Shown: positions 16,880 to 26,270, counted from the first letter of the stretch. The stretch is 64,000 nucleotides of DNA from Sphingobacterium sp. UBA5670 (GCF_002420705.1 NZ_DIIM01000013.1:13702-77701), one strand, 5' to 3'. The notes: a model not told the origin generated them from the sequence alone. Numbers and translations: made by a program.

Positions 16880-19105
16880 ATGTCAAACTTTCAAGTCGAT
16901 CGGGAAAATACTGCATTTATGCAGGCTGTTGCTTTCGTTAACCAAACGAACCAAAACTTATTTATTACGGGTAAGGCTGGTACGGGAAAAACGACGTTCT
17001 TGAAATATATCCGTGAACATAGCTATAAAAAAATGGCTATTACGGCACCTACAGGCGTTGCGGCGATGAATGCGGGTGGAACGACTTTACATTCTCTATT
17101 TTGGCTTCCTTTTGGAACCTTTATTGAAGATTATGAATTGCGTTGGGACGAACAGGATAGCCATATTTACAATAAATCACGTCTATTCAGTACCATTAAA
17201 CTGACCAAACAACGTAGGGCTATTTTGCAGGAACTTGAATTATTGGTGATCGACGAGGTGTCGATGGTTCGGGCCGATACGTTGGACGCAATTAATGTTA
17301 TACTACAGTCAGTTCGTCGTGATATGCGCCCTTTTGGCGGGTTACAGGTGTTATTTATTGGTGATTTATACCAGTTGCCACCCGTAGTCAAGGATGCCGA
17401 GTGGAATGTTTTACGGGATCATTATTCTTCTGTTTTCTTTTTCAATGCCAAAATTTTGAGAGATAATCCTGTGGTGATGTTGGAGCTTAATAAAATTTAT
17501 CGCCAACAAGATGAGGGTTTTATTTCCATTCTGAATGCCATACGAAACAATCAATGTACAAGTGATATGCTCAAGACCTTAAATGGTTATTATCAACAGG
17601 ACTTTGTTCCAAATGAAGAAGAGCAATATATCACATTGACCTCCCACAATCGAAATGCAGATGAGATAAACGGCGCTAAGTTGGCTTCGTTGTCAGGTAA
17701 GATGTTAAACCTTAAAGCAGTTGTAAAGGACGACTTTGCACAGGGGTCCTATCCTGCAGAGGAGACATTGTCATTGAAAATAGGGGCGCAAGTCATGTTT
17801 ATTCGGAACGATTCGGGAGATGAACGCAAGTATTACAATGGTAAGATCGGTACGGTAAAGGACATAGATACCGTACATGGCACAGTAACGGTGACATTCC
17901 CTGATGGATCGGAGTCTGTAACCGTCAAAAGGGAGACTTGGGAAAATATTCGTTATAATTACGATAAGGGGCAAGACCAGATCAAGGAGGAGATATTGGG
18001 TACATTTTCGCAATTTCCACTTCGCTTGGCTTGGGCGATCACTATTCATAAAAGTCAGGGCTTGACCTTTCAGAAAGCAATTATTGATGCGGGAACCTCT
18101 TTTGCCGCTGGACAGGTGTATGTTGCATTGAGCCGATTGACGAGTTTGGATGGACTTGTCTTAAAATCTATTATTCCTTCCTATGCTATCCGTACAGATT
18201 ACCAGGTAGTCGAATTTGCGCAGCGTGCTCAGGGGCAGGCTAATGTCAATGAGATTCTGGAACAATGCCAGCGGAATTATCTTGGTCAGATTTTAATGCA
18301 CGGTTTTCGCTGGGATGGATTGCTGGCAGAGACTTCAGAGTTATTGAAATCACTTGAAGAGCGTAATATTGACGGTAAGGAACAGGCGGTGTTATTTTTT
18401 CAACAATTAGTAAAGCACCTCCAGACACAGGAGAAAGTTGCGCATAAATTTATTGTTGTGTTATATGAGCTGCTGCGAGATAAAGATGCAATTGATTATG
18501 ATATCATCTGTGAACGTTCCACTGCTGCGGTCAATTGGTTTTTACCGAAAATGGATATCGATCTGATTGAGGCTTTAACCAAACATATTGAAGAGTACCA
18601 GATACGAAAACGTACAAAGAAATACATTGACGAGTTAAAAGCATTATTGCTTGATTACAAGCGAAAACGCGAGCAATTGCAGCATTGTCTGCTTATTGCG
18701 GAAACGCTTTCAAGAAGGGAAGATTTTCAAACGGCGATGCTTGACGTTGCGGCCAGTGTGAAGACCAAAGAAAAAGATGAATTAGCTGCGCAAAGTGCGG
18801 ACGAGGAAGGTCCTAAAAAGTTGGATACAAAAGAAATTTCCTTGGAAATGTTTAAGGAAGGGATGAGTATTGTTGATATAGCAGGTAAGCGCGGGATGGT
18901 TGCAGGTACGATTTACGGACATTTGATTAATTTTGTTGGTACAGAAGTGGAAGCGACAGAGTTGATCGAGCAGGAGAAGTTGGATCGTATTCTTGGTGTG
19001 ATACGTGCAAACCCGGATAAGTCCTCATCCGAACTTAAGATGCTTTTGGGGGCGGATATTGACTATCCGGATATTAAAATTGGACAAAAAGTTTTGGGAT
19101 TGTAG
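16880..19105 (+). CDS. Pif1-type DNA helicase with C-terminal HTH
   Basis: A 741-residue superfamily 1B helicase. Walker A TGKAGTGKTTF lies at 30-40, then TAPTGVAA, Walker B VIDEVSM near 122, FIGDLYQLPPV near 155 and the C-terminal helicase motif YVALSRL near 414. The Pif1/RecD2-type core ends near residue 430. A long helical linker leads to a helix-turn-helix of the HTH_40 kind (about 660-690, ISLEMFKEGMSIVDIAGKRG, then GTIYGHL), a module also seen at the end of RecQ proteins. Pif1 enzymes unwind G-quadruplexes and stalled forks; the in vivo job here is inference. Start ATG at 16880 fits the promoter. Confidence 0.88.
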   Translation: MSNFQVDRENTAFMQAVAFVNQTNQNLFITGKAGTGKTTFLKYIREHSYKKMAITAPTGVAAMNAGGTTLHSLFWLPFGTFIEDYELRWDEQDSHIYNKSRLFSTIKLTKQRRAILQELELLVIDEVSMVRADTLDAINVILQSVRRDMRPFGGLQVLFIGDLYQLPPVVKDAEWNVLRDHYSSVFFFNAKILRDNPVVMLELNKIYRQQDEGFISILNAIRNNQCTSDMLKTLNGYYQQDFVPNEEEQYITLTSHNRNADEINGAKLASLSGKMLNLKAVVKDDFAQGSYPAEETLSLKIGAQVMFIRNDSGDERKYYNGKIGTVKDIDTVHGTVTVTFPDGSESVTVKRETWENIRYNYDKGQDQIKEEILGTFSQFPLRLAWAITIHKSQGLTFQKAIIDAGTSFAAGQVYVALSRLTSLDGLVLKSIIPSYAIRTDYQVVEFAQRAQGQANVNEILEQCQRNYLGQILMHGFRWDGLLAETSELLKSLEERNIDGKEQAVLFFQQLVKHLQTQEKVAHKFIVVLYELLRDKDAIDYDIICERSTAAVNWFLPKMDIDLIEALTKHIEEYQIRKRTKKYIDELKALLLDYKRKREQLQHCLLIAETLSRREDFQTAMLDVAASVKTKEKDELAAQSADEEGPKKLDTKEISLEMFKEGMSIVDIAGKRGMVAGTIYGHLINFVGTEVEATELIEQEKLDRILGVIRANPDKSSSELKMLLGADIDYPDIKIGQKVLGL

Positions 19106-19124
19106 GCAATAAAAATTTATAGCG

Positions 19125-19132
19125 TATATTTG
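19125..19132 (+). promoter_or_regulatory. -7 box of the ATP synthase operon
   Basis: TATATTTG matches the consensus exactly. It overlaps the palindrome ATATTTG-TAA-CAAATAT at 19126-19142, which could serve as an operator. It lies 56 bases before the ATG at 19189. Confidence 0.55.
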
Positions 19133-19188
19133 TAACAAATATTGTGATATAGTTTGTTGAAAGCCCATTGATAACCTTAAGATTGCTT

Positions 19189-19404
19189 ATGGAAGACAAG
19201 AAAGATCCTAACAAGTGGCTTGTGTTGACAACTATTTCTACCCAGATGGTTTTTACCATTTACATATTTTATTTATTGGGAGATTGGTTGGATGGGAAGT
19301 TACATGCTGATAACCAATTATGGATGAAAGTCTGCACCCTCGTGGGGATTGGGATTTCTCTGTACCAAGTCATTAGGCAAGTGAATCGATTAAACGATAG
19401 ATGA
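19189..19404 (+). CDS. AtpZ/AtpI-type small membrane protein
   Basis: A 71-residue protein with two transmembrane segments (about 9-30 and 42-60) and the AtpZ-like YLLGDWLDGKL hairpin. AtpI and AtpZ help assemble the c-ring. I used the ATG at 19189; the TTG at 19168 would add seven residues but lies closer to the promoter. The last four bases (ATGA) overlap the next gene, so translation is coupled. Position directly ahead of the ATP synthase genes supports the call. Confidence 0.8.
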   Translation: MEDKKDPNKWLVLTTISTQMVFTIYIFYLLGDWLDGKLHADNQLWMKVCTLVGIGISLYQVIRQVNRLNDR

Positions 19405-19787
19405 TAGTATATATAAAGCAGGTTCTTATTTTATTTTTTGTTGCGGTATTGATTTTTGCCGTTCATTTCTTTTTGTTAAAATCTTTTGCTGGAATACAAC
19501 AGTTAGATAATCTGGGCTTTCCGCTATACGAGATTTATATTTTTCAATTGATTTTATCCATCATCATCATGGTGGGAATAAGCTATTGTTCGCAGCAATT
19601 TCCGCAATATGTCGGTTTTGTTTTTTTAGGATTATTGACGTTAAAGTTTGTCCTAAATTATTTATTTATCCATAATGGGCTGGCAAAACCGCAGGCTGAT
19701 ATTTTAAAATATAACTATTTGATCGTTGTCGTTTTATTCCTTTTTTACGATGTTGTATTTGCTTATAAGGCTTTAAACAAATCCTAA
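19401..19787 (+). CDS. four-TM membrane protein in the ATP synthase operon
   Basis: A 128-residue very hydrophobic protein with four transmembrane segments (about 6-27, 44-63, 70-90 and 103-123), basic at the ends. It overlaps the AtpZ-like gene by four bases and lies 105 bases before atpB. Similar genes occur at this site in other Bacteroidota. It may be an AtpI-like assembly factor, but no diagnostic motif is visible. Confidence 0.65.
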   Translation: MIVYIKQVLILFFVAVLIFAVHFFLLKSFAGIQQLDNLGFPLYEIYIFQLILSIIIMVGISYCSQQFPQYVGFVFLGLLTLKFVLNYLFIHNGLAKPQADILKYNYLIVVVLFLFYDVVFAYKALNKS

Positions 19788-19892
19788 GGGAGAAAACGAT
19801 AGTTTTTTCAAAAAAATGTAATATTAAAGTAGCTTTTGTGCTTTATATGTAGTATTTTCGCAAAAAATTTTAAATAACATAATAGTAGTATC

Positions 19893-21089
19893 GTGAGTCT
19901 TAAAAGAACACTTCAATTTTTAGCAGTTATTCTGTTTGCAGTTGCGCCATTTTTAACAAAGGCGAATGAGGATGCACACGGAGAAAAATCGCAGGCTGAG
20001 GAAATCAATAGCCATATTGAGCATCACTTACAAGATGATTATTATTTTAGCTTCTTTTCGGATGAAGAGACAGGTAAACACTATGGTTTTTCATTGCCCG
20101 TCATTTTGATTGATAACGGCTTGAAAGTTTTTATGGCTTCGGCATTCGATCACGGCAATAAGGTTGCTGAGGTTGATGGTCAATATTATGCATTATACCA
20201 CGGGAAAATTTATAAAACTGATGCTACAGGTAATTTGGCTGGTCATGAGTATCGTAAAAATGCTGATGGCAGTTATGTAATGACTGTAAATGAGGACGGA
20301 AAAGAAGAAAAGAAAGAATTTGAAACTTCTTATGTGATTGGTTCTCACGAAATTCATGAAGCAACAGATTTTCATCCATCTGTAGATATGCCGTTGGATT
20401 TTTCGATCACTAAAAGTGTTGTCGGTTTGTTTTTGGCAGCGTTTTTAATGTTCTGGGCATTTATCAGTTTGGCTAAAACGTATAAAAAAGGGGCTAACAA
20501 TTTGCCTAAAGGTGTTGGTCGTGTATTGGAGCCTTTGGTTATTTATGTGCGTGACGAGATGGCTATTCCAAACATTGGTCATCGTTACAAGGAATTTATG
20601 CCTTATTTATTGTCTGTATTCTTTTTGATCTGGATTTTAAACTTGGTTGGTTTGACACCACTAGGGTTTAACGTCACAGGTAACATTACAGTAACTTTAT
20701 GTTTGGCTCTTTTTACATTCTTAATTGTAAATATCAAAGCAAACGCAAACTATTGGAAACATATTTTTTGGATGCCAGGGGTTCCGGTTCCATTTAAATT
20801 TGTTTTAGCTCCGATTGAGGTATTGGGATTGTTTACAAAACCATTCTCTTTGATGGTACGTTTGTTTGCAAATATTACAGCTGGTCACACTGTCGTAATG
20901 GGACTGATTGCAATTGTTTATTTATTGCAACACCAACTGACAGTTGTGGGTAGTATAGGTGTTTCCATGTTCTTAACAATCTTCTTGATGGTTATTGAAT
21001 TATTGGTAGCATTCTTACAAGCGTTTATTTTTACGATGTTGTCATCCCTGTTTATTGGCATGGCTGTTGAAGAGCATCACGATCATTAA
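19893..21089 (+). CDS. atpB: F0F1 ATP synthase subunit a
   Basis: Proton-channel subunit of the F0 sector, 398 residues, longer than E. coli a (271) because of an N-terminal signal-like segment (about 7-22) and a His/Asp/Glu-rich periplasmic region up to about residue 165. The C-terminal half holds about five helices, with the essential arginine in LMVRLFANITAGH near residue 325. The frame opens with GTG at 19893. The long N-terminal domain is common in Bacteroidota. It is the first ATP synthase structural gene of the operon. Confidence 0.95.
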   Translation: MSLKRTLQFLAVILFAVAPFLTKANEDAHGEKSQAEEINSHIEHHLQDDYYFSFFSDEETGKHYGFSLPVILIDNGLKVFMASAFDHGNKVAEVDGQYYALYHGKIYKTDATGNLAGHEYRKNADGSYVMTVNEDGKEEKKEFETSYVIGSHEIHEATDFHPSVDMPLDFSITKSVVGLFLAAFLMFWAFISLAKTYKKGANNLPKGVGRVLEPLVIYVRDEMAIPNIGHRYKEFMPYLLSVFFLIWILNLVGLTPLGFNVTGNITVTLCLALFTFLIVNIKANANYWKHIFWMPGVPVPFKFVLAPIEVLGLFTKPFSLMVRLFANITAGHTVVMGLIAIVYLLQHQLTVVGSIGVSMFLTIFLMVIELLVAFLQAFIFTMLSSLFIGMAVEEHHDH

Positions 21090-21123
21090 TCAGTAAATTT
21101 TTTAATTATTCAAATCATACATT

Positions 21124-21312
21124 ATGTACAATTTAATTGGAGCCGGTTTAATCGTTATCGGTGCAGGTTTAGGTTTAGGTAAAATTGGTGGTTCTGCAAT
21201 GGAAGCTATCGCTCGTCAACCAGAAGCAGCATCTAAAATCCAAACTGCAATGATTATCATTGGTGCCTTACTTGAAGGTTTAGCATTCGGTGCTTTATTA
21301 TTAGGTAAATAG
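21124..21312 (+). CDS. atpE: F0F1 ATP synthase subunit c
   Basis: Proteolipid c-ring subunit, 62 residues, two helices joined by the RQP loop (31-33). The ion-carrying acidic residue is Glu51 in ALLEGLA. The first helix (GAGLIVIGAGLGLGKIGG) lacks the glutamine used by sodium-type rings, so proton specificity is likely. It is followed by a strong hairpin before atpF. Confidence 0.96.
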   Translation: MYNLIGAGLIVIGAGLGLGKIGGSAMEAIARQPEAASKIQTAMIIIGALLEGLAFGALLLGK

Positions 21313-21330
21313 TCACAACGGTTTTATGGT

Positions 21331-21359
21331 ATAACCTGCAACGGTTGGTTGCAGGTTAT
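21331..21359 (+). other. stable mRNA hairpin between atpE and atpF
   Basis: A perfect 12-base-pair stem (ATAACCTGCAAC and GTTGCAGGTTAT) with loop GGTTG lies 18 bases after the atpE stop. No strong T run follows, so it is not a standard terminator. It could slow 3' exonucleases and so favour the many c subunits needed per complex. Confidence 0.7.
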
Positions 21360-21408
21360 ATTATTCCTGAATCTTAAAAAATAAGAATTATCATTATATA
21401 GTATAACA

Positions 21409-21909
21409 ATGGATAAATTAATACATTCGTTTTCGTACGGTTTGTTTTTTTGGATGGTCATCGTCCTTGTGGTTATTATCTTTTTATTAGGTAAATTCGC
21501 ATGGAAACCAATTGTTGATGCCCTAGACGAACGTGAAAAAGGTATTGCAAGTGCTTTAGAGGCTGCTGAAAAAGCTAAATTAGAAATGGCTCGTTTGACA
21601 AATGAGAACGAACAATTACTAAAGGAAGCTCGTGCTGAGCGCGATGTTATCCTTAAGGAAGCAAAAGAACTTAAAGATAAGATTGTAGCTGAGGCAAAAA
21701 CTCAGGCTCAGGCTGAAGGTGCAAAATTGATTGCACAAGCAAAAATCGAGATCAACGAACAAAAGAACAAAGCTTTGGCTGAGGTTAAGTCTCAGGTTTC
21801 TTCTTTGTCTTTGGATATTGCTCGTAAAGTGTTAAACAAAGAATTTGAGGACCAAGGAAAGCAAGAAGCTTTAGTAGCAGATTTGCTTAATGACGTTAAA
21901 TTGAACTAA
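21409..21909 (+). CDS. atpF: F0F1 ATP synthase subunit b
   Basis: Peripheral stalk subunit, 166 residues. One N-terminal membrane helix (about 10-32) with the typical FAWKPIVDALDERE is followed by a long Ala/Glu/Lys-rich coiled coil that binds delta and alpha. Length and architecture are standard. It is spaced 96 bases after atpE and 29 bases before atpH. Confidence 0.96.
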   Translation: MDKLIHSFSYGLFFWMVIVLVVIIFLLGKFAWKPIVDALDEREKGIASALEAAEKAKLEMARLTNENEQLLKEARAERDVILKEAKELKDKIVAEAKTQAQAEGAKLIAQAKIEINEQKNKALAEVKSQVSSLSLDIARKVLNKEFEDQGKQEALVADLLNDVKLN

Positions 21910-21938
21910 TCCGGTCACTCAAATTACGAAATAGAATT

Positions 21939-22481
21939 ATGTCAGTATTTAAAGTAGCATCGAGATACGCTAAGTCATTAATCGACTTGGCAGGCGAGCA
22001 AGGCTCACTGGAAACAATCAAGACAGATATGGATTCATTCATCGCTGTTTTAAAATCCAGTACAGAATTGCAAGCAGTTTTTGCCAATCCTATTGTTCCT
22101 TTGGACAAGAAGAAAAACATATTGGATGCGCTATTTAAAGATAAGATCAATCCAAACATCTTGGCGTTCTTTAAGATCATGATCAATAAAGGTCGTGGCG
22201 AGATTGTATATGCCACTGCTCAAGAATTTATTCGTGAGTATAACGAGGTAAAAGGAATTGTGAAAGCTACAGTTACATCTGCAGCACCACTTTCTGAAGC
22301 TAATTTGGCAGCGATGAAAGATGTACTTGCGAAAGAAACCAACGCTCAAGTAATATTGATCAATAAAGTTGATCATAGTTTGATCGGTGGGTTTGTAGTC
22401 AATATTGGTGATCGCCAAATTGATGCAAGTATTGCTGGTAAGTTGAATAAATTGGAAAGATATTTGAATCAGAATAATTAG
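21939..22481 (+). CDS. atpH: F0F1 ATP synthase subunit delta
   Basis: OSCP-like subunit joining the b stalk to the alpha subunits, 180 residues. The conserved opening VASRYAKSLIDLA and the C-terminal DHSLIGGFVVNIGDRQIDASI are diagnostic. It lies between atpF and atpA in the usual order. Confidence 0.96.
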   Translation: MSVFKVASRYAKSLIDLAGEQGSLETIKTDMDSFIAVLKSSTELQAVFANPIVPLDKKKNILDALFKDKINPNILAFFKIMINKGRGEIVYATAQEFIREYNEVKGIVKATVTSAAPLSEANLAAMKDVLAKETNAQVILINKVDHSLIGGFVVNIGDRQIDASIAGKLNKLERYLNQNN

Positions 22482-22535
22482 TTTGTTCTGATACTTGAAG
22501 TAAAATAAATCAAAAAACCCCTTATAATAATTAAA

Positions 22536-24110
22536 ATGATAGAGGTAAGACCAGATGAAGTTTCGGCAATTCTAAGAGAACAATTGTCGGGCTTTAAATC
22601 AGAAGCCGAACTAGAGGAAGTGGGTACCGTACTTGCTGTAGGTGACGGTATTGCTCGTATTTACGGCTTAACTAAAGTTCAGTCCGGTGAGTTGGTTGAA
22701 TTTGATAACGGATTACAAGGTATTGTATTAAACTTAGAAGAAGACAACGTTGGTGTTGTACTTTTAGGTCCTTCTGATGAAATCAAAGAAGGAGATACTA
22801 TTAAACGTACTAACCGTATTGCATCCATCAAAGTTGGTGAAGGCTTGTTGGGACGTGTTGTAAATACTTTAGGTCAGCCAATTGATGGTAAAGGACCTAT
22901 TCAAGGCGATTTGTATGAAATGCCTATCGAGCGTAAAGCTCCGGGTGTTATCTACCGTCAACCGGTAACTGAGCCATTACAAACAGGTATCAAAGCGATC
23001 GATGCGATGATTCCAGTAGGTCGCGGCCAACGTGAGTTGGTTATTGGTGACCGTCAAACAGGTAAAACAGCTGTTTGTATCGATACAATCTTGAACCAAA
23101 AAGAATTCTATGATGCAGGACAACCTGTATTTTGTATCTACGTTGCCGTAGGTCAAAAGAATTCTACAGTTGCAAATATCGTACGTACATTGGAGGAAAG
23201 AGGTGCTATGGCTTATACAGTCGTTGTGGCTGCGTCTGCTGCTGATCCTGCTCCACTTCAATTCTACGCGCCAATGGCAGGTGCTGCTATCGGGGAGTTT
23301 TTCCGTGATACTGGTCGTCCGGCATTGATCGTTTATGATGATTTGTCTAAACAAGCTGTAGCTTACCGTGAGGTTTCTTTGTTATTGCGTCGTCCACCGG
23401 GCCGCGAAGCATACCCAGGTGACGTATTCTATCTACACAGCCGTTTGTTAGAGCGTGCAGCGAAAATCAACTCTTCAGATGAGATCGCGCGCAATATGAA
23501 TGATTTACCTGAGTCAATCAAACATTTGGTAAAAGGTGGTGGTTCATTGACTGCTCTTCCGATCATCGAAACGCAAGCTGGTGACGTTTCTGCTTACATC
23601 CCTACAAACGTAATTTCAATTACAGATGGTCAGATCTTCTTGGAGTCTAACTTGTTTAACGCAGGTATCCGTCCAGCGATCAACGTAGGTATCTCTGTAT
23701 CTCGTGTAGGTGGTAACGCACAGATCAAACCGATGAAAAAGGTATCTGGTACATTAAAGTTAGATCAAGCTCAGTACCGCGAATTGGAAGCTTTTGCGAA
23801 ATTTGGTTCTGATCTAGATGCTGCTACGAAAGCTGTGTTGGATAAAGGTGTTCGTAACGTTGAGATCTTAAAACAAGGTCAATACTCTCCAGTTTCTGTA
23901 GAGAAACAAGTTGCGATCATTTATATCGGAACAAAAGGTTTATTGCGTAATGTTCCTGTAAACAAGGTGAGAGAATTTGAAGAAGAATTCTTGACTCAAT
24001 TGGAACAACGTCATCCTGAAGTATTATCGGCTTTTAAAGCAGGTAAGTTCTCTGATGAGTTGACTGCAGTATTAGAAACAGTAGCTAAGGATTTAGCATC
24101 GAAATATTAA
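22536..24110 (+). CDS. atpA: F0F1 ATP synthase subunit alpha
   Basis: Regulatory nucleotide-binding subunit of the F1 hexamer, 524 residues. Walker A GDRQTGKTA lies near 170-178, with AIDAMIPVGRGQRELVIGDR before it and the arginine finger region RVGGNAQ further on (SVSRVGGNAQ). Codon use is strongly biased, as expected for high expression. Spacing to atpH is 54 bases. Confidence 0.97.
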   Translation: MIEVRPDEVSAILREQLSGFKSEAELEEVGTVLAVGDGIARIYGLTKVQSGELVEFDNGLQGIVLNLEEDNVGVVLLGPSDEIKEGDTIKRTNRIASIKVGEGLLGRVVNTLGQPIDGKGPIQGDLYEMPIERKAPGVIYRQPVTEPLQTGIKAIDAMIPVGRGQRELVIGDRQTGKTAVCIDTILNQKEFYDAGQPVFCIYVAVGQKNSTVANIVRTLEERGAMAYTVVVAASAADPAPLQFYAPMAGAAIGEFFRDTGRPALIVYDDLSKQAVAYREVSLLLRRPPGREAYPGDVFYLHSRLLERAAKINSSDEIARNMNDLPESIKHLVKGGGSLTALPIIETQAGDVSAYIPTNVISITDGQIFLESNLFNAGIRPAINVGISVSRVGGNAQIKPMKKVSGTLKLDQAQYRELEAFAKFGSDLDAATKAVLDKGVRNVEILKQGQYSPVSVEKQVAIIYIGTKGLLRNVPVNKVREFEEEFLTQLEQRHPEVLSAFKAGKFSDELTAVLETVAKDLASKY

Positions 24111-24116
24111 TAGTAA

Positions 24117-24180
24117 TGAGTATTTAGTATTGAGTCCTATTGACAAGGCTCAATACTCAATACTAGGTACTTAATACTTA
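24117..24180. repeat. palindromic AGTATTGAG intergenic repeat
   Basis: The atpA-atpG spacer holds AGTATTGAG at 24126-24134 and its complement CTCAATACT at 24149-24157, then a second CAATACT unit in tandem (24158-24164). It can fold as a hairpin. It looks like a short interspersed repeat rather than a terminator, since atpG follows and there is no T run. Confidence 0.6.
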
Positions 24181-24188
24181 AAACAAAT

Positions 24189-25088
24189 ATGGCAAATTTA
24201 AAAGAAGTAAGAAACCGGATTACCTCGGTATCATCAACACAGCAGATTACGAAAGCTATGAAAATGGTTTCGGCTGCTAAATTGAAGCGCGCTACCAACG
24301 CTATCTTACAATTGCGCCCATATGCGAATAAACTAAGAGATATTTTGGCGGATGTTTCTGCTAGTGTGGAGGGGAGTAATTCTCCTTTTACAGTAGACCG
24401 CGAGCCAAATAAGGTGTTGATTGTTGTCGTTTCTTCTAACAGAGGTTTGGCAGGAGCATTCAATGCAAATGTTATCAAAGCGACCAATAACTTGATCTTT
24501 AACAAATATGCTGAGCAACATGCAAAAGGTAATTTGAGTATCATTGGTATTGGTAAAAAGGGTTACGACTTCTATTCGAAACGTAACTTCAATGTGGTAG
24601 CTAATCACTCTGATTTGTTTTCGGATTTAAATTTTGGTTCTGTATCTGTGGTGACTGAATTTATCATGGAACAATTCAAAGAAGGTAATTTTGATCGTAT
24701 TGAAGTGGTCTATAACCAGTTCAAAAATGCAGCAGTTCAAGAGTTGACTGCAGAGCAGATCTTACCATTATTACCTGCGGAGGAAAACAAACAACATACG
24801 CATAAAGCAAAAATAGAAGCTGAGGTGGATTATATCATCGAGCCTTCCAAAGAGAAGATTATCGAGGAACTGATTCCTAAAGCAATCAAGATTCAATTAT
24901 ACAAAGCTGTTTTAGACTCGAATGCTTCTGAGCATGGAGCCCGTATGACGGCAATGGATAAAGCTACAGAGAATGCGGGTGATTTATTGAAATCGCTAAA
25001 GCTCTCTTACAACCAAGCGCGTCAGGCTGCAATTACAACAGAATTGACAGAGATCGTATCCGGTGCAGCTGCTTTGTCAAATGGATAA
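24189..25088 (+). CDS. atpG: F0F1 ATP synthase subunit gamma
   Basis: Rotor shaft subunit, 299 residues. The N-terminal helix motif ANLKEVRNRITSVSSTQQITKAMKMV and the C-terminal helix with EHGARMTAMDKATENAG are diagnostic. It ends the operon, followed by a terminator; the beta and epsilon genes atpD and atpC are not here. Confidence 0.97.
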   Translation: MANLKEVRNRITSVSSTQQITKAMKMVSAAKLKRATNAILQLRPYANKLRDILADVSASVEGSNSPFTVDREPNKVLIVVVSSNRGLAGAFNANVIKATNNLIFNKYAEQHAKGNLSIIGIGKKGYDFYSKRNFNVVANHSDLFSDLNFGSVSVVTEFIMEQFKEGNFDRIEVVYNQFKNAAVQELTAEQILPLLPAEENKQHTHKAKIEAEVDYIIEPSKEKIIEELIPKAIKIQLYKAVLDSNASEHGARMTAMDKATENAGDLLKSLKLSYNQARQAAITTELTEIVSGAAALSNG

Positions 25089-25113
25089 TTTTTGATTCGG
25101 AAGAACATACAAG

Positions 25114-25145
25114 AGGTGCTGATCATACGATTAGCACCTTTTTTT
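25114..25145 (+). terminator. ATP synthase operon terminator
   Basis: AGGTGCT and AGCACCT arms with a 12-base loop containing GATC, followed by seven T. It lies 25 bases after the atpG stop. Confidence 0.85.
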
Positions 25146-25157
25146 ATTGGGGAGGTT

Positions 25158-26204
25158 CTACCATCGAATCAGGGCTGATCCCCAGGTGAACCCGGCACCG
25201 AAAGCCGCTAAGCAGACCAGGTCTCCTTCTTTAATCTTTCCTTCTTCCCAAGCTTCACATAAGGCGATAGGTATAGAGGCTGCAGTTGTGTTTCCATATT
25301 TTTGGATATTGTTGAATACTTGATCCTCTCTTAATCCAAGTGTTTTCTGTATAAATTGCGAAATGCGAAGATTGGCCTGATGTGGAATCAATAAATCGAT
25401 ATCGCTGGTTTTTAAATTATTTTTTGCTAGCGCTTCATGAATGACCTCCGGAAATTTGACAACAGCTTTTTTGAAGACCGCCTGTCCGTCCATATTTGGA
25501 AATGCAGTTCCGTCTTCGAGCATTTCTTTGGTCATTAATAGTCCTCCCAATTCCTGATCTGGCCAATCTGGCATTTTATCCAACCAAATTCCACTGGATG
25601 CTCCTGGGTAATACATGGCCAACTTTTCGGCGTCGGCTCCATCTGAATGTAAATGGGTACTCAGAATCCCTTTGCCATCTTCCGTTGTTGGTTGCACAAC
25701 TACAGCTCCTGCTCCATCACCAAAAATAACGGAGACAGCACGGCCCCTGGTGGAAAAATCGAGTGCAAAGGAGTGTTTTTCGGATCCGACAACAAGCACA
25801 TTTTTATACATGCCCGTTTTGACGAATTGATCTGCGATAGACAGGGCATATATGAAGCCAGAGCATTGGTTTCTAATATCCAGCGCTCCCACCTCTTTCA
25901 TTCCCATTTCTCGTTGGAGCAAGACCGCGCAGCCCGGGAAGTAATAATCCGGAGATAAGGTTGCAAAGATGATAAAATCTACATCTTCATTTGTAATATG
26001 CGCGCGCTCAATGGCAATTTTAGCAGCTTCGACCCCCATCGTTGTGGTGGTTTCGCCGATTCGGTCTGCATATCGACGTTCCTTAATACCTGTCCGTTCC
26101 TGAATCCATTCGTCACTGGTATCCATAAAGCGTGTAAGGTCGTTATTGGTATATACGTTTTTTGGAACATAATAGCCAATTCCAGCAATTTTTGACTGTA
26201 ACAT
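25158..26204 (-). CDS. fabH: 3-oxoacyl-ACP synthase III
   Basis: Starts fatty acid elongation by condensing acetyl-CoA or branched acyl-CoA with malonyl-ACP. It is 348 residues. The catalytic triad is in place: Cys114 in RNQCSGFIY, His in IPHQANLRI near residue 274 and Asn in KYGNTTAAS near 305. It is convergent with the ATP synthase operon and divergent from clpS. No rpmF or plsX neighbour is present, so this may be one of several FabH copies. Confidence 0.93.
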   Translation of the reverse strand: MLQSKIAGIGYYVPKNVYTNNDLTRFMDTSDEWIQERTGIKERRYADRIGETTTTMGVEAAKIAIERAHITNEDVDFIIFATLSPDYYFPGCAVLLQREMGMKEVGALDIRNQCSGFIYALSIADQFVKTGMYKNVLVVGSEKHSFALDFSTRGRAVSVIFGDGAGAVVVQPTTEDGKGILSTHLHSDGADAEKLAMYYPGASSGIWLDKMPDWPDQELGGLLMTKEMLEDGTAFPNMDGQAVFKKAVVKFPEVIHEALAKNNLKTSDIDLLIPHQANLRISQFIQKTLGLREDQVFNNIQKYGNTTAASIPIALCEAWEEGKIKEGDLVCLAAFGAGFTWGSALIRW

Positions 26205-26270
26205 AATAAATTCCGCTAATTGATTGTATTCTTCCCTTTTATATTATCGTTAATTTAGAAAAAAATATTC

